A DNA stretch of 64,000 bases from Streptomyces sp. SCSIO 30461 (lineage in GTDB: Bacteria > Actinomycetota > Actinomycetes > Streptomycetales > Streptomycetaceae). The stretch's first letter is position 1, and each line of letters starts with the position of its first letter. Location of the stretch: positions 4,456,001 to 4,520,000 of the forward strand of contig NZ_CP146101.1 in the NCBI RefSeq assembly GCF_037023745.1. Direction: 5' to 3'. Positions 41,273-49,664 of this stretch are shown here, one piece after another. The translations under genes were made by a program, and so were the position numbers. A model generated the notes under the pieces. It was not told the origin of the DNA, searched no databases, and worked only from the letters and a program-made list of their open reading frames with translations.

Positions 41273-42595
41273 TCAGGGCTGGACGGCCGTCCCCTCAGGC
41301 GTGGGCTCTCCGGGGGTGCCGCCCGCCACTTCACCTGCGCGGTCCTCGCCCCCCGTACCCGACGGCTGCACCCGGTCCAGCGCTTCCAGCGCGCGCCGCG
41401 CCATGGGACGGGATCGCACGATGCCGGCCAGCGAGGTCGATCCGCGTGTGATGTCGGCGAATGCCTTCCAGGCGGGCCGGAAGCCACTGATCACCGCGTG
41501 CAGCAGTCCGGGGCGCCGCTCGAAGACGGCGAGCATCCGCCGCCCGACCGCCATCTCCACGCCCAGTCCCGCCTTGATGGCGAAGGCGTAGTTCAGCGCC
41601 TGGCGCCTGGCGTCCACCCCGTCGCCCGCCTCCGCGAGCCGCACCGCCCACTCTCCCGCGAGCCGGCCCGAGCGCAGGGCGAACGAGATGCCCTCCCGGG
41701 TCCACGGCTCCAGCAGACCGGCCGCATCACCGCACACCAGGACCCGGCCTCGCGACAGCGGTGAGTCGTCGACACGGCAGCGGGTGAGATGACCGGACGA
41801 GACGGCGGGCTCGAAGCCGGACAACCCGAGCCGGGCGACGAAGTCGTCCAGGTAGCGCTTGGTGGCCGCGCCGTCGCCCCGGGCCGAGATCACGCCCACC
41901 GTCAGCACCTCGCCCTTGGGGAACACCCAGCCGTAACTCCCGGGCAGAGGACCCCAGTCGATGAGCACCCGCCCCGCCCAGTCCTCCGCGACACTCGCCG
42001 GCACCGGGATCTCCATCTCCAGGCCGAGATCCACCTGCCCCATCTTGACCCCGACATGTGCCCCTATCCGGCTGGCGCTGCCGTCCGCGCCGACGACGGC
42101 GCGGGCGAGGACCGTCTCGCCGTCGGCGAGTACGACCGCGACGGTGCGGCGGTCGGGTACGGCCGGGCCGTGCTGCTCGACCCGGGAGACCGTGGCCCCG
42201 GTGCGCAACTCGGCGCCCGCCTTCTGCGCCTGCTCGACCAGACCGGCGTCGAACTCGGGGCGGTTGACGAGCCCGAAGAGCATCCGGCGTGAGCGGCGGG
42301 TGCGGCTGAGCTTTCCGTTGAGCGAGAACGTGACGGCGTGCACGCGGTCCTGGAGCGGCAGTTCGAAGCCGGGCGGCAGGGCATCCCTGGACGGGCCGAT
42401 GATGCCTCCGCCGCAGGTCTTGTAACGGGGCAGGTCCGCCTTCTCCAGCAGGAGCACCCGTCGTCCGGCGACCGCGGCGGCGTATGCGGCCGATGCCCCG
42501 GCCGGTCCGGCGCCGACCACGACGACGTCCCATACCGGAGCCCCCTGCTCCGGCTCACCCTGTCCGCTGATGGCGTCTGCGTTCTCGCTGCTCAC
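41273..42595 (-). CDS. Geranylgeranyl reductase-family FAD oxidoreductase
   Basis: 440 aa from GTG 42595. FAD motif VVVGAGPAGASAA is at about residues 25-37, followed by KTCGGGI, the DGSASRI block and VCGDAAGLLEPWTREGISFALRSG, diagnostic of the geranylgeranyl reductase branch of group A flavin monooxygenases. These enzymes saturate isoprenoid double bonds, for example of menaquinone or archaeal-type lipids. In Streptomyces a homologue sits next to nuo genes, but here the neighbours are unrelated. A Gly/Glu/Pro-rich tail is likely disordered. Confidence 0.88.
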   Translation of the reverse strand: MSSENADAISGQGEPEQGAPVWDVVVVGAGPAGASAAYAAAVAGRRVLLLEKADLPRYKTCGGGIIGPSRDALPPGFELPLQDRVHAVTFSLNGKLSRTRRSRRMLFGLVNRPEFDAGLVEQAQKAGAELRTGATVSRVEQHGPAVPDRRTVAVVLADGETVLARAVVGADGSASRIGAHVGVKMGQVDLGLEMEIPVPASVAEDWAGRVLIDWGPLPGSYGWVFPKGEVLTVGVISARGDGAATKRYLDDFVARLGLSGFEPAVSSGHLTRCRVDDSPLSRGRVLVCGDAAGLLEPWTREGISFALRSGRLAGEWAVRLAEAGDGVDARRQALNYAFAIKAGLGVEMAVGRRMLAVFERRPGLLHAVISGFRPAWKAFADITRGSTSLAGIVRSRPMARRALEALDRVQPSGTGGEDRAGEVAGGTPGEPTPEGTAVQP

Positions 42596-42744
42596 GATGT
42601 GCTTCTGCTCCCGATCCGAACCTCTGGCCCAAGCTCTCGACGGCATCCTACGGGCGCGGTCCGGCACCCCCGTTATGGGAGGATCGGCCGTACCTTCGCA
42701 GTACACCCACCGAGGACAACGTCGCACCCACGAGGAGCGTGCCC

Positions 42745-44109
42745 ATGACCGAGAATCCGATCGCCGAGACCGTCGCGGCCCTGATGCCCCGCGCCAAGGC
42801 GGAGCTGGCGGAGCTCGTCGCGTTCCAGTCGGTGGCGGACCCGGCTGTGGCCCCCCGGAGCGAGTGTGAGGCAGCCGCGGCCTGGGTGGCGGACGCGCTG
42901 CGGTCGGAAGGCTTCCAGGACGTGGCACTGCTCGACACCCCCGACGGCTCGCAGTCGGTGTACGGCCTGCTGCCCGGTCCGAAGGGTGCGCCGACGGTGC
43001 TGCTGTACGCGCACTACGACGTACAGCCGATGCTGGACGAGGCGGCGTGGGTGTCACCGCCGTTCGAGCTGACGGAGCGCGACGGCCGCTGGTACGGGCG
43101 CGGCGCCGCCGACTGCAAGGGCGGCTTCATCATGCATCTGCTGGCCTTGCGTGCGCTCAAGGCCAACGGCGGCCTACCCGTATCGGTCAAGGTGATCGCC
43201 GAGGGCTCGGAGGAACAGGGCACGGGCGGGCTGGAGCGTTACACCGAGGCGCACCCGGAACTGCTGCGCGCTGATGCGATCGTCATCGGCGACACGGGCA
43301 ACTTCCGCGTCGGGCTGCCGACCGTGACCGCGACCCTGCGCGGGATGACGATGGTCCGCGTCCGGATCGACACCCTTGAGGGCAATCTCCACTCGGGCCA
43401 GTTCGGGGGTGCGGCACCGGACGCGCTGGCGGCACTGATCCGGGTACTGGACTCGCTGCGGGCCGAGGACGGTTCGACGGTCATCGACGGGATGGACTGC
43501 GACGCGTCCTGGGACGGCATGCAGTACCCGAAGGCGGACTTCCGCAAGGACGCGAAGGTCCTGGACGGAGTCGGCCTGATCGGCGGCGGTACGGTCGCCG
43601 ACCGCATCTGGGCCCGTCCGGCCGTCACGGTGATCGGCGTCGACTGCCCGCCAGTGGCGGGTGCGACCCCATCGGTACCGGCGAGCGCCCGCGCGCAGAT
43701 CAGCCTGCGGGTGCCGCCCGGTCAGGACGCGGCCGAGGCGACGAAGCTGCTGTTCGCGCACATCGAGAAGCACACGCCGTGGAACGCCCGGGTGAGCATC
43801 GAGCAGGTGGGGCAGGGCCAGCCGTTCCGTGCGGATGTGAACAGCCCGGCCTACACGTCCATGGCCGAGGCGATGCGGGTCGCCTACCCGGGCGAGGAGA
43901 TGCAGTCGGCGGGGATGGGCGGCTCGATCCCGCTCTGCAACACGCTCGCCGCGCTCTACCCGGAGGCGGAGATCCTGCTGATCGGTCTGAGCGAGCCGGA
44001 AGCGCAGATCCACGCCGTGAACGAGAGCGTGTCACCACAGGAGCTGGAGCGGCTGTCGGTGGCCGAGGCGCACTTCCTGGTGAACTACGCGCGTTCGAAG
44101 CAGGGGTAG
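42745..44109 (+). CDS. M20/M25/M40 family dipeptidase
   Basis: 454 aa. The dinuclear metal site is complete: His in LYAHYDVQP, Asp in RGAADCKGG, Glu pair in EGSEEQGTGG, Asp in IGDTGNF and a C-terminal His in EAQIHAVNES. It belongs to the cytosolic carnosinase/dipeptidase branch, which cleaves dipeptides including unusual ones. It diverges from the geranylgeranyl reductase-like gene with a 149-bp gap. Its sequence is distinct from the ACY1L2-type M20 gene in the left cluster, so the two are not recent copies. Confidence 0.9.
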   Translation: MTENPIAETVAALMPRAKAELAELVAFQSVADPAVAPRSECEAAAAWVADALRSEGFQDVALLDTPDGSQSVYGLLPGPKGAPTVLLYAHYDVQPMLDEAAWVSPPFELTERDGRWYGRGAADCKGGFIMHLLALRALKANGGLPVSVKVIAEGSEEQGTGGLERYTEAHPELLRADAIVIGDTGNFRVGLPTVTATLRGMTMVRVRIDTLEGNLHSGQFGGAAPDALAALIRVLDSLRAEDGSTVIDGMDCDASWDGMQYPKADFRKDAKVLDGVGLIGGGTVADRIWARPAVTVIGVDCPPVAGATPSVPASARAQISLRVPPGQDAAEATKLLFAHIEKHTPWNARVSIEQVGQGQPFRADVNSPAYTSMAEAMRVAYPGEEMQSAGMGGSIPLCNTLAALYPEAEILLIGLSEPEAQIHAVNESVSPQELERLSVAEAHFLVNYARSKQG

Positions 44110-44238
44110 CAAGCCGGCGGACTCGCGGCGCCGGGACCGCGTGACCCGCGCCGCGACCACCGGCGTTACGCGGCGAGCGAAGATTGCTCCGAGCGCAACT
44201 CCATACGACGGACGTATGCACCCGCGTACGTTCGCCGT

Positions 44239-44937
44239 ATGGACGTCATCGAAGTGATCCCCCGGCTGCACATGCTCCGCTTCCCGATCGGCCAGGCCTA
44301 TCTCTGGCGCGACGGTGAGGACTTGACGCTCGTCGACGCGGGGTACGCGGACGCGGCCGACGAGATCGAGGAAGCGGTACGCGGGCTCGGAGCCGAGCCG
44401 TCGGCGATCAGCCGGATCGTGCTCACCCATTGCCATCGCGACCATGTGGGCGCGGCCGGGGAGCTCGCAGCTCGGCACGGGGCGCGGGTGCTGGCACACG
44501 CCCTGGACGCACCGGTGATCCGCGGTGAGGTCCCGGTGCCGGCACCTGTGCTGCTCGACTGGGAGATCCCGCTCTACGAGCACGGGCTGACGGTGCCGGA
44601 GGCACCCCCGACGCGGGTGCACCGCGAACTGGTGGACGGGGATGACCTCGGGTTCGGCGACGGGGCCCGGGTGGTGCACGTCCCGGGCCACACCGCAGGC
44701 TCGATCGCCGTGCATCTGCCGCGCCACGGTGTGCTGTTCACCGGCGACACGGTCGCGGGAGTGGGTCGGGTGACGCTGGGCGTGTTCCATGTGGATCGCG
44801 AGGCGGCCCGGAAGTCGATGCGGCGGTTGTCCGCTCTCATGCCCTCTGTACTGTGCTTCGGGCATGGGGATCCGGTGACCGTGGACGCCGCGGAGCAACT
44901 GGCCGCCGCGGCCGGGCAGGAGCACGGGGACGGCTGA
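44239..44937 (+). CDS. Metallo-beta-lactamase-fold hydrolase
   Basis: 232 aa. The metal motif HCHRDH occurs in VLTHCHRDHVGAAGEL, with further ligands in VPGHTAGSIAVHL and FTGDT and a C-terminal FGHGD. Members hydrolyse thioesters, lactones, lactams or phosphodiesters; glyoxalase II-like enzymes are the nearest general group. The upstream sequence contains an ACTCCATACGACGGACGTATG-like stretch with dyad character (ATACGACGGACGTAT). The gene is convergent with the kinase-NUDIX gene. Confidence 0.85.
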   Translation: MDVIEVIPRLHMLRFPIGQAYLWRDGEDLTLVDAGYADAADEIEEAVRGLGAEPSAISRIVLTHCHRDHVGAAGELAARHGARVLAHALDAPVIRGEVPVPAPVLLDWEIPLYEHGLTVPEAPPTRVHRELVDGDDLGFGDGARVVHVPGHTAGSIAVHLPRHGVLFTGDTVAGVGRVTLGVFHVDREAARKSMRRLSALMPSVLCFGHGDPVTVDAAEQLAAAAGQEHGDG

Positions 44938-44956
44938 ACGGGCGGCCCGGCGGCGG

Positions 44957-45991
44957 CTATCCGATGGGGGTCCCTCCCTCCAGGGCGATCACCTTGCTGC
45001 ACTCACGGGCTCTCAGGGCCCAGCGCAGACGTTCGTAGCGGTGCGGCGGGAGCAACGACGCCGCCTCCTCCTCCGATACGAACCGCCAGGCCCTCAGCTC
45101 ATCTCCGGCCAGCCGGATGCCCGCCGCGGCCGCGGGGGCGAGCCGACCGCCGTCGAAGAGCATCCGCACTCCGCCGTAGGCGGGCGGCCGTGGCGCTTCC
45201 CAGTCGACGACCAGCAGCCGGGGCGTGGTGTCGAGGCGTACGCCGATCTCCTCGGCCACCTCGCGCACCCCAGCACGGGTCGGGGACTCGCCAGGCTCCA
45301 CCACTCCGCCGGGGAATTCCCAGGCTGGCTTGTAGGTGGGGTCCACGAGCAGTACCCGGTCCTTGTGGTCGAAGAGCAGCACCCCGGCCGCCACAGTCTC
45401 CCCGGTCGGCTCCGGTGTCTGCACGATCGCGCAGGCTCCGGACGAGCCGGAAAGCACGGCTTCGGCGATGGACTCCGCGGTCTCACGGGGTGTCAGATAC
45501 GAGGTGTCGATGACATGGGCATCGTCTCTGAGCCAGCCGAGCGCCTGCTTGTAGGGCTCGATGTGGTCATAGGCCCACTGCCGTACGCGCTCTTCGGCAT
45601 CCGGCGTACCCGGCTCGTCACGGGCGGCGATCCTGGCTCGCAGGATCGTTTCCTCTGGGGCGAGCAGGACATGGCACACGGGTATGCGTCGAGCGGCGAG
45701 ACCGCCGAAGATCTCGTCCCGATACTCCTGGCGAAGCAGGGTCATAGGCGCCACCAGAACACCGCCGACCTCGCTGAACAGCGCGGACGCCGCGTCCACG
45801 ACCATCCGCCGCCAGATCGGCGAGTCCTGGTAGTCGGTCACCTCTTCCAGGCGCTTGCGCGGCAGGAGGTACCGCAGCATCCCACCGATCACCTCGGGGT
45901 CGTACAACGTGCTGTTCGGGATCAGATCGATCAGTTCGCGAGCGGCGGTGGTCTTGCCCGCGCTGAACGTACCGTTGACCCAGACGATCAT
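44957..45991 (-). CDS. Fusion of a P-loop ATPase/kinase domain and a NUDIX hydrolase
   Basis: 344 aa. Residues 1-175 form an adenylate-kinase-like P-loop domain with GTFSAGKT (7-14) and LLAPEETILRARI. Residues about 200-344 form a NUDIX domain with WEFPGGVVEPGES and REVAEEIGV, giving an intact NUDIX box. The kinase part resembles the AAA_18-type/tunicamycin-resistance (TmrB-like) proteins that sequester or phosphorylate small molecules. Fusion to NUDIX suggests successive action on the same nucleotide-like metabolite. It lies beside the rearranged region, upstream of the integrase remnant. Substrate unknown. Confidence 0.8.
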   Translation of the reverse strand: MIVWVNGTFSAGKTTAARELIDLIPNSTLYDPEVIGGMLRYLLPRKRLEEVTDYQDSPIWRRMVVDAASALFSEVGGVLVAPMTLLRQEYRDEIFGGLAARRIPVCHVLLAPEETILRARIAARDEPGTPDAEERVRQWAYDHIEPYKQALGWLRDDAHVIDTSYLTPRETAESIAEAVLSGSSGACAIVQTPEPTGETVAAGVLLFDHKDRVLLVDPTYKPAWEFPGGVVEPGESPTRAGVREVAEEIGVRLDTTPRLLVVDWEAPRPPAYGGVRMLFDGGRLAPAAAAGIRLAGDELRAWRFVSEEEAASLLPPHRYERLRWALRARECSKVIALEGGTPIG

Positions 45992-46106
45992 TCATACTCC
46001 AAGACAGGAAGGCCGCTGAACAGGGACGGAGTAGCATTGCGCAGGTCATCTGGGAGCGGCATGGGAAAGGAGGCGTCCACAACCCCGCACCCACTACCTC
46101 TTTCTC

Positions 46107-47359
46107 TTATACTCGCTGAAGGTACTCCCCGATCCTCTCCTCCATCGCAACCGTCACCTCGCTGTACACACCCTCCACGCCCGGAAGCTCATGCCCCATT
46201 CGGGCCTCCTCCGCCACGCGCGGAATGTCACCCGGCTCATCCGCTTCGCTTTGTGCCAGTGCCGCAACAGGTGGATGTCCTGCCCGGCCATCTCCGGGAC
46301 GGCCGGCATCGCGGGGCGCACCCACCGTGCGTACCGCGGCCCGGAGTCCCGTCTCTCGGCTCCGTCCCGGATCGGGCACCAGTAGCCCCGATCAAAAGAC
46401 GTCACCAGAAGCGGTTTCCCCGTGACAGAAAGAAGCGTCCACGGCTTGTCGTGAGACGCCGGTAGAGCCTCATGGATCTCATGGAGGAAGGGCGGTATCA
46501 CCAGTGTTCTCCATGAGTCGTACTTCGGAGCTGCCAGCACGTGCCGTTTGTCCGCAACGTACGTCTGACACCGCACCCGCATCGCGTGCGTCGCCCTGTA
46601 CCGCTGCTCAGCTTCCTCGCGCAGTTCGCCGTCAGGCTCGGAGGCAGGCCAGTAGGGTGACGAGTAGCCACGCTGAAGGCCGAACATCTCGCCAGGAGGG
46701 CGGGCACCAGTGAAAGCCACCGTCCAGATGTACGCCCAGCCGGTGAAGCCCCACAACGTGTGAGCGTTCACGGCCAACCGGTGCACGGACTGGGTGGATA
46801 GCTTGCGCTTGACGCGGCGGGCCTGCTTTCGCTTGTACCGGCCGCGGCGACGTTGTTCCACGATCGGGCTTTCTTCGCGAAGTTTGCACTTCACGACCGC
46901 GTCGTCCATCAGCATCTTGAAAAGCCCGAGGATATTCTTGCTGTAGCTGTCCGAGTACTTGCCGGTCACGTAGTTACGGAAGGCGCCGTACTCGAGCGGT
47001 GTGAGCTCTTCAACGTTCCACCGCGCCCAATACGGTTTGATCACCGCGTTCAGCCGCGACGCATTGGTCTTGTTCGAGTTGGCCCGCAGGTCGGCGTCCT
47101 TGAACCAACGGTCGATGCAGACGGCCATGTTCACAGAGTCACCCGCCATGCGGCGGTTGCGCTTGTTACGGACGTCGGACCCCCGGTCGAGGCCGTAGGT
47201 GTACGCCTCACTCTCGTCCTGGAACGTGACGCCGGGCTCGGGGCCGCTGACGGAAGCGTACCGCTTCTTCTTCGTCGGATTACCATCAGCGTCGAGCTTG
47301 TACTCGCCACTCCACCACTTCACACGGATGCTGTTCCCGCGAACTTCTATGTAGGGCAC
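46107..47359 (-). pseudogene. Tyrosine recombinase (phage/ICE-type integrase) with C-terminal frameshift
   Basis: The main frame (46154-47359, 401 codons) holds the N-terminal SAM-like domain and the start of the catalytic domain (FTGARPPGEMFGL with the first catalytic Arg, then QDIHLLRHWHK with the second His/Arg box). It then runs into nonsense. The expected ending, ARMGHELPGVEGVYSEVT with the nucleophile Tyr, is encoded in a different frame that stops at 46107. The shift lies at about 46225-46245, just after the HWHKA codons. As read, the protein lacks its catalytic Tyr. It is probably the scar of an excised or degraded integrative element; a sequencing indel is the alternative. Confidence 0.8.
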
Positions 47360-47639
47360 CTGTCATCCCATCGATGATTGACGAGCGGTGCGCGGGACGC
47401 CAGAGTGCATCCCCTCCGCTGGCACCTTCCGCTGCCCGCCCTGTTACGTTTGCCCAATAAGTCAACTGCGATATGAGGAGCAGTCAAGTCCCTGCACCTT
47501 CATGAACCCTCTCGCACGTCCCATGCGGCCGCGATCTTGGGTATTTTTGAAGGACAGGGCACACACCGCCTCTCCTGCTACTTGGGCAGTCCCGCGGCCT
47601 CCGTTCCAGTCTGATGATGCTTCTCACCGGTCCCCCTAA

Positions 47640-48130
47640 GGGCTGTCCCGTAATCCGCGGTGGATCAGAGCGCGGCGTCAGGTGTATGGGGTCTCCCCCG
47701 GCCCTCGGGGCCGAGGTGTATGGGGTCTCCCCCGGCCCTTGGGGCCGAGGCGTATGGGGTCTCCCCCGGCCCCTGGGGCCGAGGTGTATGGGGTCTCCCC
47801 CGGCCCTTGGGGCCGAGGTGTATGGGGTCTCCCCCGGCCCTTGGGGCCGAGGTGTATGGGGTCTCCCCCGGCCCTTGGGGCCGAGGTGTATGGGGTCTCC
47901 CCCGGCCCTTGGGGCCGAGGTGTATGGGGTCTCCCCCGGCCCTTGGGGCCGAGGTGTATGGGGTCTCCCCCGGCCCTTGGGGCCGAGGGGACGCAACGCA
48001 AGGCGGAGGGTCGCCCTCATACTGGGTGTATTCGGGCGATTCGACAACGCAGCGTGGGGGCATCTCCCGGCGAAGACAGGGGGAGTGCCGTAGCTGTCGT
48101 CGCGCGCCCGCCGGGATTACGGGACAGCCC
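47640..48130. mobile_element. MITE-like element with 17-bp perfect terminal inverted repeats
   Basis: GGGCTGTCCCGTAATCC at 47640-47656 is repeated as its exact reverse complement at 48114-48130. The flanks are TAA and TGA, an imperfect 3-bp target duplication compatible with an IS5-family-like end. No transposase is encoded inside; the interior is a tandem repeat array plus about 130 bp of filler, so movement would need a transposase in trans. A third, related end-like sequence lies at 48238. Confidence 0.75.
47681..47986. repeat. Nine tandem copies of a 34-bp unit
   Basis: Units start at 47681, 47715, 47749, 47783, 47817, 47851, 47885, 47919 and 47953. Each contains two small dyads, GGGGTCTCCCC and CGGCCCTTGGGGCCG. 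Six later copies are identical or nearly so; the first and third show single changes. All six frames give repetitive peptides, which I treat as non-coding. Confidence 0.95.
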
Positions 48131-48609
48131 TGAGCCCCCGTACGGAGAACTCCCCAGGTTGCCCTGGCCAGGGTGGCAGACCGAACGAGCGTGTGTCAGA
48201 GCAAATGTGAGTAGACCTCAGCCCGGAACATCCTAAAGACTGTCCCGTAACTGCTGGTCACGGGTGATGTGATCTTGGTGCGGCTGGTGTGATCACTGCG
48301 TCGGAGTCGTCCTAGTTTCCTGGTAACGGGCCGCGGGAGCCGGGGGGTTGCCACCCGTCCGTTCGAGCACCGGGGCTGATGCCCTTCCCTCACCCCGGCC
48401 TTCCACAGTGCAGGTGGTGGCAGCCTCGCGGGCACAATGCTGCTGGTGTCGTGCAGCAGGGCAGCGAGGCGACGGCCGGGATGGCGGAGGTGGCGCCCGG
48501 GCTACTGCCCGAGAGCACGCAGGCGGCGCGCGGGCGTGGACAGGATTCCGGCCGTGACCCCGCCGGAGGTCACGGCCAGTTGCAGCGATCCGCCGTCAGG
48601 GCGGTGCTG
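48131..48609. other. 479-bp gap with an IS-end-like sequence, no supported gene
   Basis: At 48238 GACTGTCCCGTAACTG resembles the MITE terminus, suggesting a remnant of a related insertion. The rest, up to the rpsN stop, encodes no recognisable protein on either strand. Confidence 0.45.
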
Positions 48610-48915
48610 TCACCAGGACGACTTGGCCACCCCGGGAAGGAACCCGGCATGCGCCTGATCGCGCGTGCGGACCCGGGAGAGTCCGAACCTGCGCAGGTGG
48701 CCACGGGGGCGGCCGTCCACGCTGTCGCGATTGCGGATCCGGGTGGCGCTGGCGTCGCGGGGCTGACGGCGCAGTTCCTCCATCGCGGCCCGGCGTTCGG
48801 CGTCCGTCGACGACGGGAGCCGGATGACCTCCTTCAGCTCGGCACGGCGTGCCGCGTACCGCTCGACGATCGCCTTGCGCTTCTCGTTCTGCGCGATCTT
48901 GCTCTTCTTCGCCAT
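48610..48915 (-). CDS. rpsN: 30S ribosomal protein S14, zinc-independent paralogue
   Basis: 101 aa, opening [14 protein letters not shown] and ending [18 protein letters not shown], the long form of S14 with no CxxC zinc motifs. In Streptomyces the zinc-free set (S14, L28, L33, L31) replaces zinc-binding versions under zinc starvation, freeing zinc. The start overlaps the rpmB stop (TGATG), so the two are translated as one operon controlled from the Zur-box region upstream of rpmB. Confidence 0.95.
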   Translation of the reverse strand: MAKKSKIAQNEKRKAIVERYAARRAELKEVIRLPSSTDAERRAAMEELRRQPRDASATRIRNRDSVDGRPRGHLRRFGLSRVRTRDQAHAGFLPGVAKSSW

Positions 48916-49151
48916 CAGACCTTCCCTCCTCGCGCCCGGATGCGGGCGACCGCGGCCTCGATGCCGATGCTGTCGACGGTCTTGATCGCCTTGGCGCTGA
49001 GCGTGAGGCGTACGTTGCGGCCTTCGCTCGGCAGCCAGTACCGCTTGCGCTGGATGTTGGGGTCGAAGCGGCGCGAGGTACGCCGGTGCGAGTGGGAGAT
49101 GTTGTTGCCGAAGCCCGGTTGGGCTCCGGTCAGTTGGCAGTGCGCGGACAC
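48915..49151 (-). CDS. rpmB: 50S ribosomal protein L28, zinc-independent paralogue
   Basis: 78 aa from a GTG start. The core [19 protein letters not shown] and [18 protein letters not shown] is typical of L28. Only one cysteine is present, so the CxxC zinc pair of the constitutive form is missing. The gene begins 35 bp from the Zur box and diverges from rpmG. Expression is expected to rise when zinc is scarce and Zur leaves the operator. Confidence 0.95.
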   Translation of the reverse strand: MSAHCQLTGAQPGFGNNISHSHRRTSRRFDPNIQRKRYWLPSEGRNVRLTLSAKAIKTVDSIGIEAAVARIRARGGKV

Positions 49152-49178
49152 GGGCTACCTGCTCTCTTCGGGGACTTT

Positions 49179-49207
49179 TTGGTAATGGAAACCATTTCCA
49201 ATATAGT
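49179..49207 (+). promoter_or_regulatory. Zur-controlled promoter with Zur box in the spacer
   Basis: The 15-bp Zur box TGGAAACCATTTCCA (49186-49200; arms TGGAAA/TTTCCA) fits the Streptomyces Zur consensus of TGAAAATGATTTTCA type. It lies between a possible -35 TTGGTA (49179-49184) and -10 TATAGT (49202-49207), 17 bp apart, facing rpmG. Bound Zur would block the promoter directly and probably the divergent rpmB promoter too. Confidence 0.82.
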
Positions 49208-49215
49208 ACCGGCTC

Positions 49216-49380
49216 ATAGCCCGCAACGAAGTACGCCCGATCATCAAGCTCCGCTCCACAGCGGGGACCGGCTACACCTACGTGACCCGCAAGAACCGCC
49301 GGAACGACCCCGACCGCATGGTCTTGCGCAAGTACGACCCGCTGGCTCGCAAGCACGTCGACTTCCGCGAAGAACGCTGA
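49216..49380 (+). CDS. rpmG: 50S ribosomal protein L33, zinc-independent, apparent ATA start
   Basis: 54 codons giving the standard sequence [20 protein letters not shown] after the first codon, with no cysteines. The codon where the initiator belongs is ATA (49216-49218). The only in-frame codons upstream are CTC, CGG and TAC before a TAG stop at 49204, so no ATG, GTG or TTG is available. It follows the proposed -10 by only eight bases, implying a nearly leaderless transcript. The coding body is intact; expression may be strongly reduced by the initiation change. A base-call error is the main alternative. Confidence 0.85.
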   Translation: MARNEVRPIIKLRSTAGTGYTYVTRKNRRNDPDRMVLRKYDPLARKHVDFREER

Positions 49381-49412
49381 CCGAACCACCCCTGCCCCGA
49401 AGGGACTCCGCC

Positions 49413-49664
49413 ATGAAGCCTGGAATCCACCCCGCGTACGGCCTCGTCGTGTTCCGCGACAAGGCCGCCGGATCCGCCTTCCTCACCCGCTCCACCACGA
49501 CCAGCGACAAGACGATCGAGTGGGAGGACGGCAACACCTACCCCGTCGTCGACGTCGAGATCTCCAACGTGAGCCACCCCTTCTACACCGGCACCGCCCG
49601 CGTGCTGGACACCGCCGGACGGGTCGAGCGATTCGAACGCCGCTACGGCGGGCGGGCCAACTGA
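49413..49664 (+). CDS. rpmE2: 50S ribosomal protein L31 type B, zinc-independent
   Basis: 83 aa opening [20 protein letters not shown]; it contains [22 protein letters not shown] and no cysteine, so it is the type B (C-minus) paralogue used under zinc limitation. It is 32 bp after rpmG and overlaps the COG0523-like gene by one base (TGATG), so both should be read from the Zur-controlled promoter. An AGGGACT-like RBS lies upstream. Confidence 0.95.
   Translation: MKPGIHPAYGLVVFRDKAAGSAFLTRSTTTSDKTIEWEDGNTYPVVDVEISNVSHPFYTGTARVLDTAGRVERFERRYGGRAN

Noticed and set aside
46000..46106. tRNA attachment site for the integrase
   Set aside because: No T-loop-like GGTTCGA sequence or cloverleaf-forming segment was found near the integrase end.
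47681..47986. CRISPR array
   Set aside because: Repeats are contiguous with no unique spacers, and no cas genes are present.
47614..48236. Repeat-encoded peptides in all frames of the tandem array
   Set aside because: The 34-bp period permutes through three frames, so each frame gives the same kind of repetitive peptide; no start context or conservation.
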